This document shows, in pieces, positions 1 to 8,472 of a stretch of DNA of 64,000 nt. This DNA is from Desulfovibrio piger. Lineage in GTDB: Bacteria > Desulfobacterota > Desulfovibrionia > Desulfovibrionales > Desulfovibrionaceae. Where the stretch lies: positions 1,417,501-1,481,500 of the forward strand of contig NZ_LT630450.1 of NCBI RefSeq assembly GCF_900116045.1, in the 5' to 3' direction. The translations under genes were made by a program, and so were the position numbers. Position 1 is the first letter of the stretch. Every line of letters starts with the position of its first letter. The notes under the pieces were generated by a model. The model searched no databases. It was not told the origin of the DNA and worked only from the letters and a program-made list of their open reading frames with translations.

Positions 1-30
1 TCTGAGCCAGAATCAAACTCTCCAGTTCAA
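1..30 (-). rRNA. rrs: 16S ribosomal RNA, 5' end only
   Basis: Read on the minus strand, the first 30 bases end with the universal bacterial 16S start AGAGTTTGATTCTGGCTCAG. The gene therefore begins near position 30 and runs leftward out of the window. About 100 bases of leader separate it from the nearest of three tandem promoters. Only the conserved 5' end is visible, so nothing can be said about the rest of the operon. The exact mature 5' end is estimated by comparison with the E. coli 16S terminus. Confidence 0.93.
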
Positions 31-137
31 ATCTGTAGCAAAGATCTCCGTTGGACGGAAATCAGAATCTCAAAGTTCCTTCCCGTTCGCTATTCACTTG
101 TCAATGAACCACGCCGAATCACTCGGCGCGAAGCAGT

Positions 138-166
138 TGTTTACGCCGCTTCGTTTTCGCTGTCAA
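138..166 (-). promoter_or_regulatory. rRNA promoter, gene-proximal copy
   Basis: On the minus strand there is a -35 TTGACA (161-166), a 17-base spacer and a -10 TAAACA (138-143). It is followed downstream by a CTTCGCGCC motif shared with the two copies further upstream. It is the closest promoter to the 16S start and should give a leader of roughly 100 bases. Confidence 0.8.
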
Positions 167-233
167 CAAGTTTTTTCATTTCGCGAAAGTTTTTTTGCGG
201 CCCCGCCGGGGCAACTCGTTGGCGCGAAGGAGA

Positions 234-262
234 CGTATGTCTCATTTTCAAACCCGCGTCAA
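234..262 (-). promoter_or_regulatory. rRNA promoter, middle copy
   Basis: Minus-strand -35 TTGACG (257-262), exactly 17 bases, then -10 CATACG (234-239), with TTCGCGCCAACGA immediately downstream. It lies about 96 bases upstream of the proximal copy and shares its architecture, so it is part of a tandem promoter array. Confidence 0.75.
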
Positions 263-338
263 GAACTTTTTTGCCATCCGGGAAAATCTCCTTCCCCGTC
301 GCCCTTGCGGACATGGCCAGTTCGTTGGCGCGAACGGC

Positions 339-367
339 TTTATGCGCCTTTTCGACCACACCGTCAA
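339..367 (-). promoter_or_regulatory. rRNA promoter, distal copy
   Basis: Minus-strand -35 TTGACG (362-367), 17-base spacer, -10 CATAAA (339-344), again followed by TTCGCGCCAACGA. It is about 105 bases upstream of the middle copy. A run of A residues just upstream of the -35 on the minus strand could act as an UP element. Confidence 0.75.
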
Positions 368-370
368 GCT

Positions 371-614
371 TTTTTCCGCAAAAGAACGGAGCGCTGTTGC
401 CGGGCCGTCAAAAAGTCGCTTGCATGTGGGTTGCTTTGTTTTTCAACCAGCTGTTTTTCAGCATAGGAAGACCCGCAAAAAATGTAAAGCATCTCATGCC
501 ATTTTTTATGAAATATGCCGCGCGAGTGACAATTCCGCCCATTTTACAGACTGTTGTCCCGGCGGGGCCGGGGAACGTCCTTCCCGGGAAGGGGGCGGGG
601 CCGTCCCGCAGGGG
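371..614. other. Intergenic, upstream of rRNA promoters
   Basis: No convincing gene. It holds the A/T-rich sequence upstream of the distal rRNA promoter and, near 575-595, a short CCTTCCCGGGAAGG palindrome downstream of the EamA gene that may help end its transcript. The reading frames open here are not supported by ribosome binding sites or recognisable products. Confidence 0.5.
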
Positions 615-1529
615 TCAATGCCTTTCGCGGTGCCACATGATGAAGAAGACCGAGCCCACCGTCATGCTGCAGGCCAGGAGCATCCTCCAGGTCAGCATCT
701 CGCCGCCCAGCAGCCAGCCCAGGAAGATGCCGATCACAGGCACCACATATTCGTAGGAAACGGCCGTGGCGATGGGGACGTGCTCCAGCAGCCAGAAGTA
801 GCAGGCATAGGCGATGACCGAGCCGCCGGTACACATCCAGGCAAAGGCCACGATGACGGGCCAGCGGATGTTCTCATAGTGCATCGCGTGCTGCTCCCCG
901 TCCAGGAAAGCCACCACAAGGCATTCCAGTCCGCCCACGAAAAGGAGCAAGGCACAGGACTGGAGGCTGGAAAGACGGGTCCTGAAGGGAAAACGCCGCG
1001 TCAGGAGCGTGCCTGCCACCCAGCCGAGGGTGGCCGTGAAGACCCAGATCATGCCGCTGATGCTGCTTTGCTGCACGCCGCCCACGTTCTGCTGGCTGCA
1101 GGCAAGCAGGATGAGGCCACAGGTCCCGGTGCACAGGCCTGTCCACTGCATGGGGCTCGGGCGGGGCTCATGGGCGAACAGCCAGCCGGCCACCAGCATG
1201 GTGATGGGCGTAGAGCCGGTGATGACCGCCGCCGTTGAGGAGGCCACGCTTTCCTGCCCCTTGGCCAGGAAGCCGCTGGCCATGAGGACCATGAATACCC
1301 CCATCCAGGCAGCGTGTATCCAGTCTTTTTTCGCCGGCCGCCGCCAGCGGCCCGACAGCATCAGCACCAGGGCCAGCAGGATGCCGCCCAGCACCATGCG
1401 GCTGCCGCCCACCATGAAGGGGCCTGCCACCCCGAGGCTGAATTTGTAACCGATATAGGTGGATCCCCACGAGATATACACCAGGAAAAGGTGCAGCATG
1501 ACGTGCAGGGATTTTTGCGAAATGGGCAT
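615..1529 (-). CDS. EamA-family drug/metabolite transporter
   Basis: A 304-residue inner-membrane protein of the drug/metabolite transporter superfamily. It has about ten hydrophobic segments arranged as two EamA repeats (roughly residues 10-145 and 160-295), and an N-terminal SWGSTYIGYKF motif typical of the YedA/RhaT-like branch. Family members usually export amino acids or other small metabolites; the substrate here cannot be read from sequence. The frame stays open upstream, but the methionine at 1527-1529 is preferred because a purine-rich AGAAGGGGG stretch precedes it and the hydrophobic alignment starts there. It is divergent from fur. A TTGACA box and a CAGTT/AACTG inverted repeat lie upstream. 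Confidence 0.85.
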   Translation of the reverse strand: MPISQKSLHVMLHLFLVYISWGSTYIGYKFSLGVAGPFMVGGSRMVLGGILLALVLMLSGRWRRPAKKDWIHAAWMGVFMVLMASGFLAKGQESVASSTAAVITGSTPITMLVAGWLFAHEPRPSPMQWTGLCTGTCGLILLACSQQNVGGVQQSSISGMIWVFTATLGWVAGTLLTRRFPFRTRLSSLQSCALLLFVGGLECLVVAFLDGEQHAMHYENIRWPVIVAFAWMCTGGSVIAYACYFWLLEHVPIATAVSYEYVVPVIGIFLGWLLGGEMLTWRMLLACSMTVGSVFFIMWHRERH

Positions 1530-1560
1530 GGGAGCGGCCCCCTTCTGAAAGTATAGGGGC

Positions 1561-1588
1561 CAAGTATCACAGTTGTGCAAACTGTCAA
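1561..1588 (-). promoter_or_regulatory. Candidate promoter and operator of EamA gene
   Basis: Minus-strand -35 TTGACA (1583-1588), 16-base spacer, weak -10 TACTTG (1561-1566). The spacer is covered by the inverted repeat CAGTTGTGCAAACTG (1570-1584), which could bind a repressor. A second -10-like TATACT sits at 1550-1555 without a well-spaced -35. Confidence 0.45.
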
Positions 1589-1730
1589 GGGATGGAATGC
1601 CGTCGTGATTTTTACTAAAAAAATACAAAAGGATACGTTTTCAAATCCCTGTCGTGCGCCCTGCCGGGCCCGGGGCCCGCCCTGGCGGCACGGCCCCCCC
1701 CTGCCATGGAGGCGGGGCAAGCTTTCAGAC

Positions 1731-1759
1731 TTGGCAGGCCATGTCTGCCATGCTATGAC
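1731..1759 (+). promoter_or_regulatory. fur promoter with overlapping inverted repeat
   Basis: -35 TTGGCA (1731-1736), 17-base spacer, -10 TATGAC (1754-1759), 21 bases before the fur start codon. TGGCAG and CTGCCA (1732-1750) form an inverted repeat between the two boxes, which looks like an operator. It does not resemble a classic Fur box, so the binding protein is unknown. Confidence 0.6.
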
Positions 1760-1780
1760 AATCCCGGGGGAAGGCTCATT

Positions 1781-2239
1781 ATGAAAGAAGAAAACAAAGA
1801 CCGATCAGAATTACTGGCATTCCTTGAATTCATGAGCCGCAAAGGCCTGAACACCACGGCCCAGCGGCGGATCATCGCCGATGTCTTTTTTGAACTCCCC
1901 GGCCACCACTCGCTGGAGGAGTTCTACCAGCATGTCCAGAAGCTGGACCCGCGCATCGGCCAGACCACCGTCTACCGGACACTCAAGCTCCTGTGTGATG
2001 CCGGCATGGCGACGGAGATCCACTTCAGTGACGGCATCACCCGCTACGAGGTGGCCGCTCCCGACAGCCACCATGACCATATCGTCTGCCAGTCCTGCGG
2101 CAAGATCGTCGAGATCTATGATCCCCGCATCGAGAAGCTGCAGCAGGAACTGACCAGGAAGCACGGCTTCCTGCTGCTGCGGCACGTGCACATCCTTTCC
2201 GGTCTTTGCGCCGACTGCCAGAAAAAAATGCAGAAATGA
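1781..2239 (+). CDS. fur: Ferric uptake regulator, Fur family
   Basis: A 152-residue metal-dependent repressor. The N-terminal winged helix covers about residues 15-85 (TTVYRTLKLL recognition region at 62-71). The dimerisation domain has the HHDHIVCQSCGK motif (97-108) and a second CADC pair, giving two CxxC sites (C103/C106 and C143/C146) as in Fur/PerR structural zinc sites. The HHDH motif and overall match favour Fur over Zur, though PerR cannot be fully excluded. The start at 1781 follows GGGGGAAGG and removes 25 unsupported residues from the open frame. The next gene rightward is an iron-uptake accessory protein behind a Fur-like box, consistent with iron control. Confidence 0.9.
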   Translation: MKEENKDRSELLAFLEFMSRKGLNTTAQRRIIADVFFELPGHHSLEEFYQHVQKLDPRIGQTTVYRTLKLLCDAGMATEIHFSDGITRYEVAAPDSHHDHIVCQSCGKIVEIYDPRIEKLQQELTRKHGFLLLRHVHILSGLCADCQKKMQK

Positions 2240-2263
2240 CCTGCTCCGGCCATCCGTCACAGC

Positions 2264-2288
2264 GGGCGGGGCTGTCCCGCCCTTTTTT
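2264..2288 (+). terminator. Rho-independent terminator of fur
   Basis: GGGCGGG and CCCGCCC form a stem with a five-base loop, followed by six T residues, 25 bases after the fur stop codon. Confidence 0.85.
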
Positions 2289-2309
2289 ACGGGCCCGCAT
2301 AAATTAAAG

Positions 2310-2338
2310 TTGATTTTCATTTTCATTTAGGCCATACT
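2310..2338 (+). promoter_or_regulatory. Promoter with Fur-like box
   Basis: -35 TTGATT (2310-2315), 17-base spacer, -10 CATACT (2333-2338). The -35 is overlapped by TGATTTTCATTTTCA (2311-2325), whose reverse complement TGAAAATGAAAATCA has a perfect left half of the 7-1-7 Fur motif and a partial right half. Fur with iron would block RNA polymerase here. Confidence 0.6.
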
Positions 2339-2372
2339 TGAAAAAAATCGACCGGAACGCGAGGACAACAGC

Positions 2373-2552
2373 ATGGATGGCCAAAGCATCGCCGTTATCG
2401 TCATAGTGGCTGTGGCCGTGATCTTCATGGCCAGGAAGCTTTTCATCTCCGCCCGCAAAGGACAGTGTTCCTGCGGCTGCGGGGACGGCAAACAGCAGGC
2501 CTGCTGCAAGGGATGCGGCATCGCCGCCAAACGCCAGGATCCGCTTCCGTAG
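2373..2552 (+). CDS. FeoB-associated Cys-rich membrane protein
   Basis: A 59-residue protein. Residues 5-25 form one transmembrane helix (start MDGQSIAVIVIVAVAV), followed by a basic stretch (RKLFISARKG) and a cysteine cluster, CSCGCG at 32-37 and CCKGC at 44-48, seven Cys in total counting C32. This matches the FeoB-associated Cys-rich family, small proteins that usually sit beside FeoB and are thought to assist ferrous iron uptake. No feoA or feoB is adjacent, which is unusual. It has its own promoter with a Fur-like box and its own terminator, so it is a single-gene unit. The ribosome binding site GAGGA is 8 bases before the ATG. Confidence 0.75.
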   Translation: MDGQSIAVIVIVAVAVIFMARKLFISARKGQCSCGCGDGKQQACCKGCGIAAKRQDPLP

Positions 2553-2562
2553 CGGAAACGTG

Positions 2563-2598
2563 AAGGCCGCCACTCCCGGAGGAGGGCGGCCTTTTTTT
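2563..2598 (+). terminator. Terminator after Cys-rich protein gene
   Basis: AAGGCCGCC and GGGCGGCCTT form a stem around a 12-base loop, ending in seven T residues. The opposite strand lies downstream of thyX and the A-rich left side may let it work in both directions. Confidence 0.8.
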
Positions 2599-2621
2599 GC
2601 ATGCGGCGTCGCTGCGCCCGG

Positions 2622-3419
2622 CTATTCCGCGTCGAAATCTTCGGCGCGGGCCACCTGGGCGCCCCTATGTTCACGCAGGATGGCCAGGGCTTCTTCCTGG
2701 GTCAGGATACGGCCGCGGCACTTGGGGTTCTGCAGGCGGTTTTCCGGGCAATAGCCCAGATGCACGCAGCTGGGCCCCGCGCCCTGGAACAGGTCCGGCG
2801 CGGCCTTGCGGCACAGGGAAAGCATCTGCCAGGCCAGATGGCGGATCTCGTGCTGGGCGTTGCGGCAGCAGCGGATGGAGAACCAGTCCAGCAGGGCATG
2901 GGCGTTCATGCCGATGATGGCCTTGAATTCCGTGGCCTGGGGCTTGAGGTAGCGCAGGTCCTCTTCCGGCAGTCCGGCTTCCAGCCCGGCGTCGTACCAC
3001 TGGCGGGTCAGGTCGGCCAGATCGCGGCCGGACAGGCGGGCCCTGTGCCCGTCAGGCAGGGTCACCTCGGCGCCGAAATCGCGCACGCTGGCAGGATAGA
3101 CCACGGAAAAACGCCGCTTGCCGCCCAGTTCCGCGCGCCCCGACTTGATGAGGTAGGAGGCCAGGCGCTTGCGCACCAGCTGTGTCTCCGTCACGCGGGA
3201 ATAGCCCTCCACCCCAAAGAGGAAAAAGTCGAATTCCAGGGCGGCGCGATGCCCGCTTTCCAGGATGTTGCGCACGATCTGCCGGGAATAGGGCGAGGCC
3301 GCTATCTCTTCCAGGCTGCGTTCACTGCGCACGAAACGCGCCGCGATGTCCGTGTAGATCTTGCCGCCCCCGGCCAGCAGCACCACTTTGCCGTTCCCGG
3401 TATATTTTTCATCCAGCAT
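2622..3419 (-). CDS. thyX: Flavin-dependent thymidylate synthase ThyX
   Basis: A 265-residue enzyme that makes dTMP from dUMP using methylenetetrahydrofolate, NADPH and FAD. The ThyX signature RHRx7S appears as R83-K84-R85, seven residues, then S93, so the central histidine is lysine. ESGHRAALEFDFF (54-66) and the C-terminal RCCRNAQHEIR (183-193) are also family features, the latter carrying the dUMP-binding arginine. Cysteines at 218, 224 and 234 in the tail are extra and could bind metal. AGGAGG precedes the ATG, and a promoter lies at 3447-3475. The gene stands alone between convergent and divergent neighbours. Confidence 0.85.
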   Translation of the reverse strand: MLDEKYTGNGKVVLLAGGGKIYTDIAARFVRSERSLEEIAASPYSRQIVRNILESGHRAALEFDFFLFGVEGYSRVTETQLVRKRLASYLIKSGRAELGGKRRFSVVYPASVRDFGAEVTLPDGHRARLSGRDLADLTRQWYDAGLEAGLPEEDLRYLKPQATEFKAIIGMNAHALLDWFSIRCCRNAQHEIRHLAWQMLSLCRKAAPDLFQGAGPSCVHLGYCPENRLQNPKCRGRILTQEEALAILREHRGAQVARAEDFDAE

Positions 3420-3446
3420 GCGTGCCTCCTGTGACGTGGAAGGCTG

Positions 3447-3475
3447 AACCTACATGAAAACGGCCCGGGCCTCAA
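3447..3475 (-). promoter_or_regulatory. thyX promoter
   Basis: Minus-strand -35 TTGAGG (3470-3475), 17-base spacer, -10 TAGGTT (3447-3452), about 28 bases upstream of the thyX start codon. Confidence 0.6.
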
Positions 3476-3565
3476 GCGCTCCTGCCCCGGCACGCCATGC
3501 GCGTCACCGCCGGCAAGCCCGGACAAAGGCCCGCACCGTACCGGACAGGCCGGGACCGGGCTTCC

Positions 3566-3594
3566 TTGACGCCTGCCGGCGGACGGCATAATGT
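3566..3594 (+). promoter_or_regulatory. trpB promoter and leader hairpin
   Basis: -35 TTGACG (3566-3571), 17-base spacer, -10 TAATGT (3589-3594). The leader then holds a CGCACGC/GCGTGCG hairpin (3620-3637) ending four bases before the AGGAG ribosome binding site, so it could modulate translation. No leader peptide rich in Trp was seen. Confidence 0.7.
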
Positions 3595-3650
3595 GGGAAC
3601 CTTCCGATACTGAACCATCCGCACGCTGCAGCGTGCGTAAAGGAGCGACC

Positions 3651-4877
<1,227 letters not shown>

Positions 4878-5014
4878 GGAAAACGTCCGCGGGGGAAGGG
4901 GCTCCGCCCTGCCGGTGAGGCCGGGCCGCCTGCGGCGGACGGGCACGGCGCGTGGACCCCTCTGCCCTGAAGGGGGAAGGGCTCCGGCCCCCTTCCCTTT
5001 CCCGGCATGTCTCG
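4878..5014. repeat. G-rich inverted-repeat spacer after trpB
   Basis: Two GGGGGAAGGG blocks (near 4891 and 4969) occur here. The second faces CCCCCTTCCCTTT about eight bases later, making an imperfect purine/pyrimidine hairpin. It is similar in style to palindromes found elsewhere in the window but is not a clear copy of the 80-base element. No gene is supported. Confidence 0.4.
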
Positions 5015-5049
5015 ACGGACCGGTACGCCCTGTGCCGGTCCGTTTTTTT
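5015..5049 (+). terminator. Rho-independent terminator of trpB
   Basis: GGACCGGTAC (5017-5026) and GTGCCGGTCC (5032-5041) form a ten-base stem with one G-T pair, followed by GTTTTTTT. Confidence 0.75.
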
Positions 5050-5216
5050 GCCGCAAGGGACGTGACCGCCCATCCCCGGATGGGAACGCCATCTCACGGT
5101 CCCGGAAGCGAGGCCCTCCCGTGCAGACGGGAGCGCCCGGGACCCAGCTCATCTCCTGACAAGGCCTGCCCCTGCGGACGGCCGGTCAGGCAAATTCCAT
5201 TCTGACGAGGCACACC

Positions 5217-6062
5217 ATGCGAGAGATCGACGCCGCGACCATCAGTGCCGCCGTGGCAAAGCTGGCCGTGCAGGCCTGCTGTCATCTGCCCGCCGATGTC
5301 CGGGACGCGTTCCGGCAGCGGCTGGACCAAGAGCCTTCGCCCGTGGGGCGCAATATCCTGGAACAGCTGCTGGAGAACGCGGACATCGCCGCGCGGGACG
5401 ACATCCCCATCTGCCAGGACACCGGCCTGGCCGTGGTCTTTGCCGAGGTGGGGCAGGAGGTGCACATCACGGGCGGCGATTTTGAGGCCGCCATCCACGA
5501 AGGCGTGCGCCGCGGCTATGTGGACGGCTATCTGCGCAAATCCTGTGTGGCCGAGCCCCTGTTCGAGCGCAGGAACACCGGTGACAACACCCCGGCCGTC
5601 ATCCACACCCGCATCGTGCCCGGCGACGGCCTGACCCTGCGTCTGGCCCCCAAGGGAGCCGGTTCCGAGAACAAGAGCGTGGTCAGGATGCTGGTGCCCG
5701 CCGACGGCATCGAAGGCGTGCGCAAGGTGGTGCTGGACGCCGTGCTGGCGGCCGGGCCCAACTCCTGTCCGCCCCTGGTGGTGGGCGTGGGCCTGGGCGG
5801 CACCATGGAAGTGGCCGCCCTGTGCGCCAAGCGCGCCGCGGCCCGCGACCTGGAGAGCCGCAACCCCGACCCCCGCTACGCCGCCTTCGAGGACGAGCTG
5901 CTGGAGCTCATCAACCGCACGGGCATCGGCCCCCAGGGCCTGGGCGGCGAGACCACGGCCCTCAAGGTGCATGTGGAATGGGCCCCCACCCATATCGCCT
6001 CCCTGCCGGTGGCGGTCAACATCAACTGCCATGCGGCGCGCCACGCCGAAGTGCGCCTGTAG
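5217..6062 (+). CDS. fumA: Class I fumarate hydratase, alpha subunit
   Basis: A 281-residue iron-sulfur subunit of the two-subunit class I fumarase, which interconverts fumarate and malate. The three [4Fe-4S] cysteines are readable as C66 (ICQDTG), C184 (NSCPP) and C271 (NINCHAARH). GAGG lies eight bases before the ATG. It is followed nine bases later by the beta subunit, as in other anaerobes where the E. coli FumA chain is split in two. In a sulfate reducer it would serve the fumarate/succinate branch or a partial TCA cycle. The enzyme should be oxygen sensitive. Confidence 0.93.
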   Translation: MREIDAATISAAVAKLAVQACCHLPADVRDAFRQRLDQEPSPVGRNILEQLLENADIAARDDIPICQDTGLAVVFAEVGQEVHITGGDFEAAIHEGVRRGYVDGYLRKSCVAEPLFERRNTGDNTPAVIHTRIVPGDGLTLRLAPKGAGSENKSVVRMLVPADGIEGVRKVVLDAVLAAGPNSCPPLVVGVGLGGTMEVAALCAKRAAARDLESRNPDPRYAAFEDELLELINRTGIGPQGLGGETTALKVHVEWAPTHIASLPVAVNINCHAARHAEVRL

Positions 6063-6071
6063 GAGGCCGCC

Positions 6072-6629
6072 ATGTCCGATGTGAAACGTATCCGCGCGCC
6101 CTTCGACGAAGCCACGGCCCGTTCCCTGCGTGCCGGTGACCGGGTGCTCATCACGGGCACCATCATCGCCGCCCGCGATGCCGCCCACAAGCGCCTGGTG
6201 GAGGCCCTGGCCCGGGGCGAGGAACTGCCCGTGGATCTGGACGGGGCGGTCATCTATTATGTGGGCCCCAGCCCGGCCAGACCGGGCCGGGCCATCGGCG
6301 CGGCCGGGCCCACCACCGCCGGACGCATGGACGCCTATACGCCCACCCTGCTGGCGCAAGGCCTGCGCGGCATGATCGGCAAGGGCTACCGCAAGCCCGA
6401 CGTGGTGGAAGCCATGAAGCGGCACGGTGTGCCCTATCTGGCGGCCGTGGGCGGGGCCGGGGCGCTCATCTCGCAGCGCATCAAGAAATATACGGTGCTG
6501 GCCTACCCCGACCTGGGCCCCGAGGCCGTGGCCGCGCTGGAAGTGGAAGACTTCCCGGCCATCGTGGTCATCGACAGCACCGGCGACAATTATTACGAGA
6601 CCGGCCAGGCCCCGTACCGGAAGCTGTGA
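6072..6629 (+). CDS. fumB: Class I fumarate hydratase, beta subunit
   Basis: A 185-residue protein corresponding to the C-terminal half of one-chain class I fumarases. YYVGPSPARPGRAIGAAGPTT (positions about 72-92) is the strongly conserved substrate-binding region, and the C-terminal half keeps GKGYRKPDVVEAM and VEDFPAIVVIDS motifs. It starts nine bases after the alpha-subunit stop, with GGAGG overlapping that stop, so the two are translated together. Length is normal for the split form. Confidence 0.92.
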   Translation: MSDVKRIRAPFDEATARSLRAGDRVLITGTIIAARDAAHKRLVEALARGEELPVDLDGAVIYYVGPSPARPGRAIGAAGPTTAGRMDAYTPTLLAQGLRGMIGKGYRKPDVVEAMKRHGVPYLAAVGGAGALISQRIKKYTVLAYPDLGPEAVAALEVEDFPAIVVIDSTGDNYYETGQAPYRKL

Positions 6630-6641
6630 CGGACAGATCAT

Positions 6642-6694
6642 GAGGGGGAAGGGGCCCCCCTTGGCTGACGCGCAAAGGGGTCCCCTTCCCCCTC
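6642..6694 (+). terminator. Long inverted repeat after fumarase
   Basis: GAGGGGGAAGGGG (6642-6654) pairs with CCCCTTCCCCCTC (6682-6694) around a GC-rich centre. It starts 12 bases after the fumB stop. There is no T tract, so it may be an RNA-stabilising hairpin or a relict of the purine-arm palindrome family rather than a standard terminator. Confidence 0.5.
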
Positions 6695-6800
6695 GCCCCC
6701 ATCCCTCCCCCAACGCGTTTCATTCTGGAGGATGGCGGCCATCCCTCCACACGGGCTTGCCCCTGCCTGCCGGTCCCCCGGCAGAGGTTTCGATAGGTCA

Positions 6801-6844
6801 AAAAACAAAGCGGCGGACAGGAGTTTTCCCGTCCGCCGCTTTTG
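6801..6844 (-). terminator. Terminator of porin gene
   Basis: GCGGCGGAC (6810-6818) and GTCCGCCGC (6831-6839) form a perfect nine-base stem. On the minus strand it is followed by TTTGTTTTTTG, 34 bases after the porin stop. It also carries TTTT on the plus side, so it may serve the fumarase transcript too. Confidence 0.85.
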
Positions 6845-6877
6845 CGTTTTGCTTTGCCGTACCGTCAGGGCAGCCTG

Positions 6878-8377
6878 CTAGAAACTGTACATGTAGGAAA
6901 GGCTGAAGTTCCAGGCGTCGCGCACTTCGTCGTTGCGGCCGTTCATGCGGCTGTTGCCCCACACGCTGCTGTCATGATCCAGCCACAGGGCCACATAGGC
7001 CACATCCAGGGCCACGGTGAAGTTCTCGGTCACCTTCGTGGTGCTGGTCAGGCCCCATTCCAGGGCATAATCCTGACGGGTCAGGTACAGACCGTCCATG
7101 CCCACCGCCCCGGACAGGGCGCCGGAATTGGCCGCCAGCCCCTGCGAGGAAAGCCACCTGGCCATGCCGGGGTCGTTGGTGCCGCCGATGAGGTTGACGC
7201 GGAAGGTCTGGTACAGGTCTTCGATGACGTTGACGTCACGCAGCTGCAGGCCCACGCCCCAGGTGCCCGCCATGCTGTTGCCCACCACGCCTTCACGGGA
7301 GATATACTCGTTGCCGTTGAAGGCATAGTGCGACCAGGCGTTATGGTTGTTGGCCACGCTGATATAGGGCATGCGCTCGGAGCCGTTGCCGCGGTCGTCG
7401 TCATCGCCGGAGGTGTACCAGCCGTAAAGGCCGGGCTTGGTCCAGCCCAGGTCGTATTCCACCAGCAGCGAGGCCAGCCAGCCGGCGCGGTTGGCGGAAC
7501 CGTCGTCATAGCTCACGGAACCGTAGTTCAGGTCCCAGGCGATGCGCCAGGGGTCCAGCAGGGTCAGCTCGCCGGTAAGGCCCGCCCAGAAGGCGTTGCC
7601 GTACAGGTCCATGCGGCTGTTGTGGGCCGCGCCACCGGCAGGCAGCATGCCCGCCCGGTACTGGCCGCCGGAAACGCCGATGCTCCGCCAGTCGCTGACG
7701 CGGTCGCCGTTGAGGCTGTTGGGACCGATGCCTGCATACATGGCCCAGGGCGTCAGGCGGAAACCGTCGAAGGTCAGGGGCAGCAGCAGGGCCGCCACGT
7801 CCACGTTGTCCATGTAGTTCCTGCGGCGACCGTCGTCGCCGTAGCCCTGGAAATTGTCATTGTACAGACGCGCCCACAGACCGGTGAGGGCCACGTTCTC
7901 GTTGATCTGCCAGCTGGCCGTGATGCCGGCGGCGTCATCACACCACACCTGGCTGCCGGTGGTCATGCTGGGCAGTGCGATGCCCTGCAGGCCCATGCGC
8001 ACCTTGATGTCGGTATCCGGCACCATCCAGTCCAGCCAGGCGTTCTTGACTTCCACCACCGTGCCGTCGGCGCCCAGGGCACCGCCGGTGGCGCTCTGGC
8101 CCCAGATCTGGTCGCCCATTTCAAAGATGATGGAACCGGCAAGGCTTTCCGAGGCCACGGCGTCCAGTTGCAGACGCAGGCGCTGGCGGGCCTCGAAGTT
8201 GTCCTCGTTGCCCTTCTTGTAGCCGGTCATGCCGTTGCCGCCGGTGAAGGCGCCATGCTCGCCGTAGTCAAAGGCCATGATCCACTGGCCGCGGATCTTG
8301 AAGTCGATGGCCTGGGCCATGCCCGCGGCGGAAAACAGCAGGCCGGCGGCCAGGAGGAGCGTTGCGATCTTTTTCAT
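6878..8377 (-). CDS. Outer membrane porin, Desulfovibrio homotrimeric type
   Basis: A 499-residue outer-membrane beta-barrel. A cleavable signal peptide (MKKIATLLLAAG through AGMAQA, residues 1-23) is followed by IDFKIRGQWIMAFDYG, and the chain ends in aromatic YMYSF as barrels do. Alternating hydrophobic and polar strands and many Trp, Tyr and Gly-Asn-Asp turns run throughout. It matches the abundant outer-membrane porin family of Desulfovibrio, which provides passive entry of small organic acids. The start with GAAGGAT ahead of it is preferred over the frame's earlier codons. It lies directly downstream of a LacI-type regulator but has its own promoter. Confidence 0.87.
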   Translation of the reverse strand: MKKIATLLLAAGLLFSAAGMAQAIDFKIRGQWIMAFDYGEHGAFTGGNGMTGYKKGNEDNFEARQRLRLQLDAVASESLAGSIIFEMGDQIWGQSATGGALGADGTVVEVKNAWLDWMVPDTDIKVRMGLQGIALPSMTTGSQVWCDDAAGITASWQINENVALTGLWARLYNDNFQGYGDDGRRRNYMDNVDVAALLLPLTFDGFRLTPWAMYAGIGPNSLNGDRVSDWRSIGVSGGQYRAGMLPAGGAAHNSRMDLYGNAFWAGLTGELTLLDPWRIAWDLNYGSVSYDDGSANRAGWLASLLVEYDLGWTKPGLYGWYTSGDDDDRGNGSERMPYISVANNHNAWSHYAFNGNEYISREGVVGNSMAGTWGVGLQLRDVNVIEDLYQTFRVNLIGGTNDPGMARWLSSQGLAANSGALSGAVGMDGLYLTRQDYALEWGLTSTTKVTENFTVALDVAYVALWLDHDSSVWGNSRMNGRNDEVRDAWNFSLSYMYSF

Positions 8378-8423
8378 GGCGTATCCTTCATAAGGCGAAT
8401 TTCTGTCCCGAAAGACAAAAGGC

Positions 8424-8452
8424 AGCATAGCCGCCGGCGTTCCGGCTGGCAA
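8424..8452 (-). promoter_or_regulatory. Porin promoter
   Basis: Minus-strand -35 TTGCCA (8447-8452), 17-base spacer that includes GCCGGAACGCCGGC, -10 TATGCT (8424-8429). The leader would be about 40 bases. The imperfect palindrome in the spacer may be regulatory. Confidence 0.6.
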
Positions 8453-8472
8453 GATGGTGCGTCAAATTTTTT

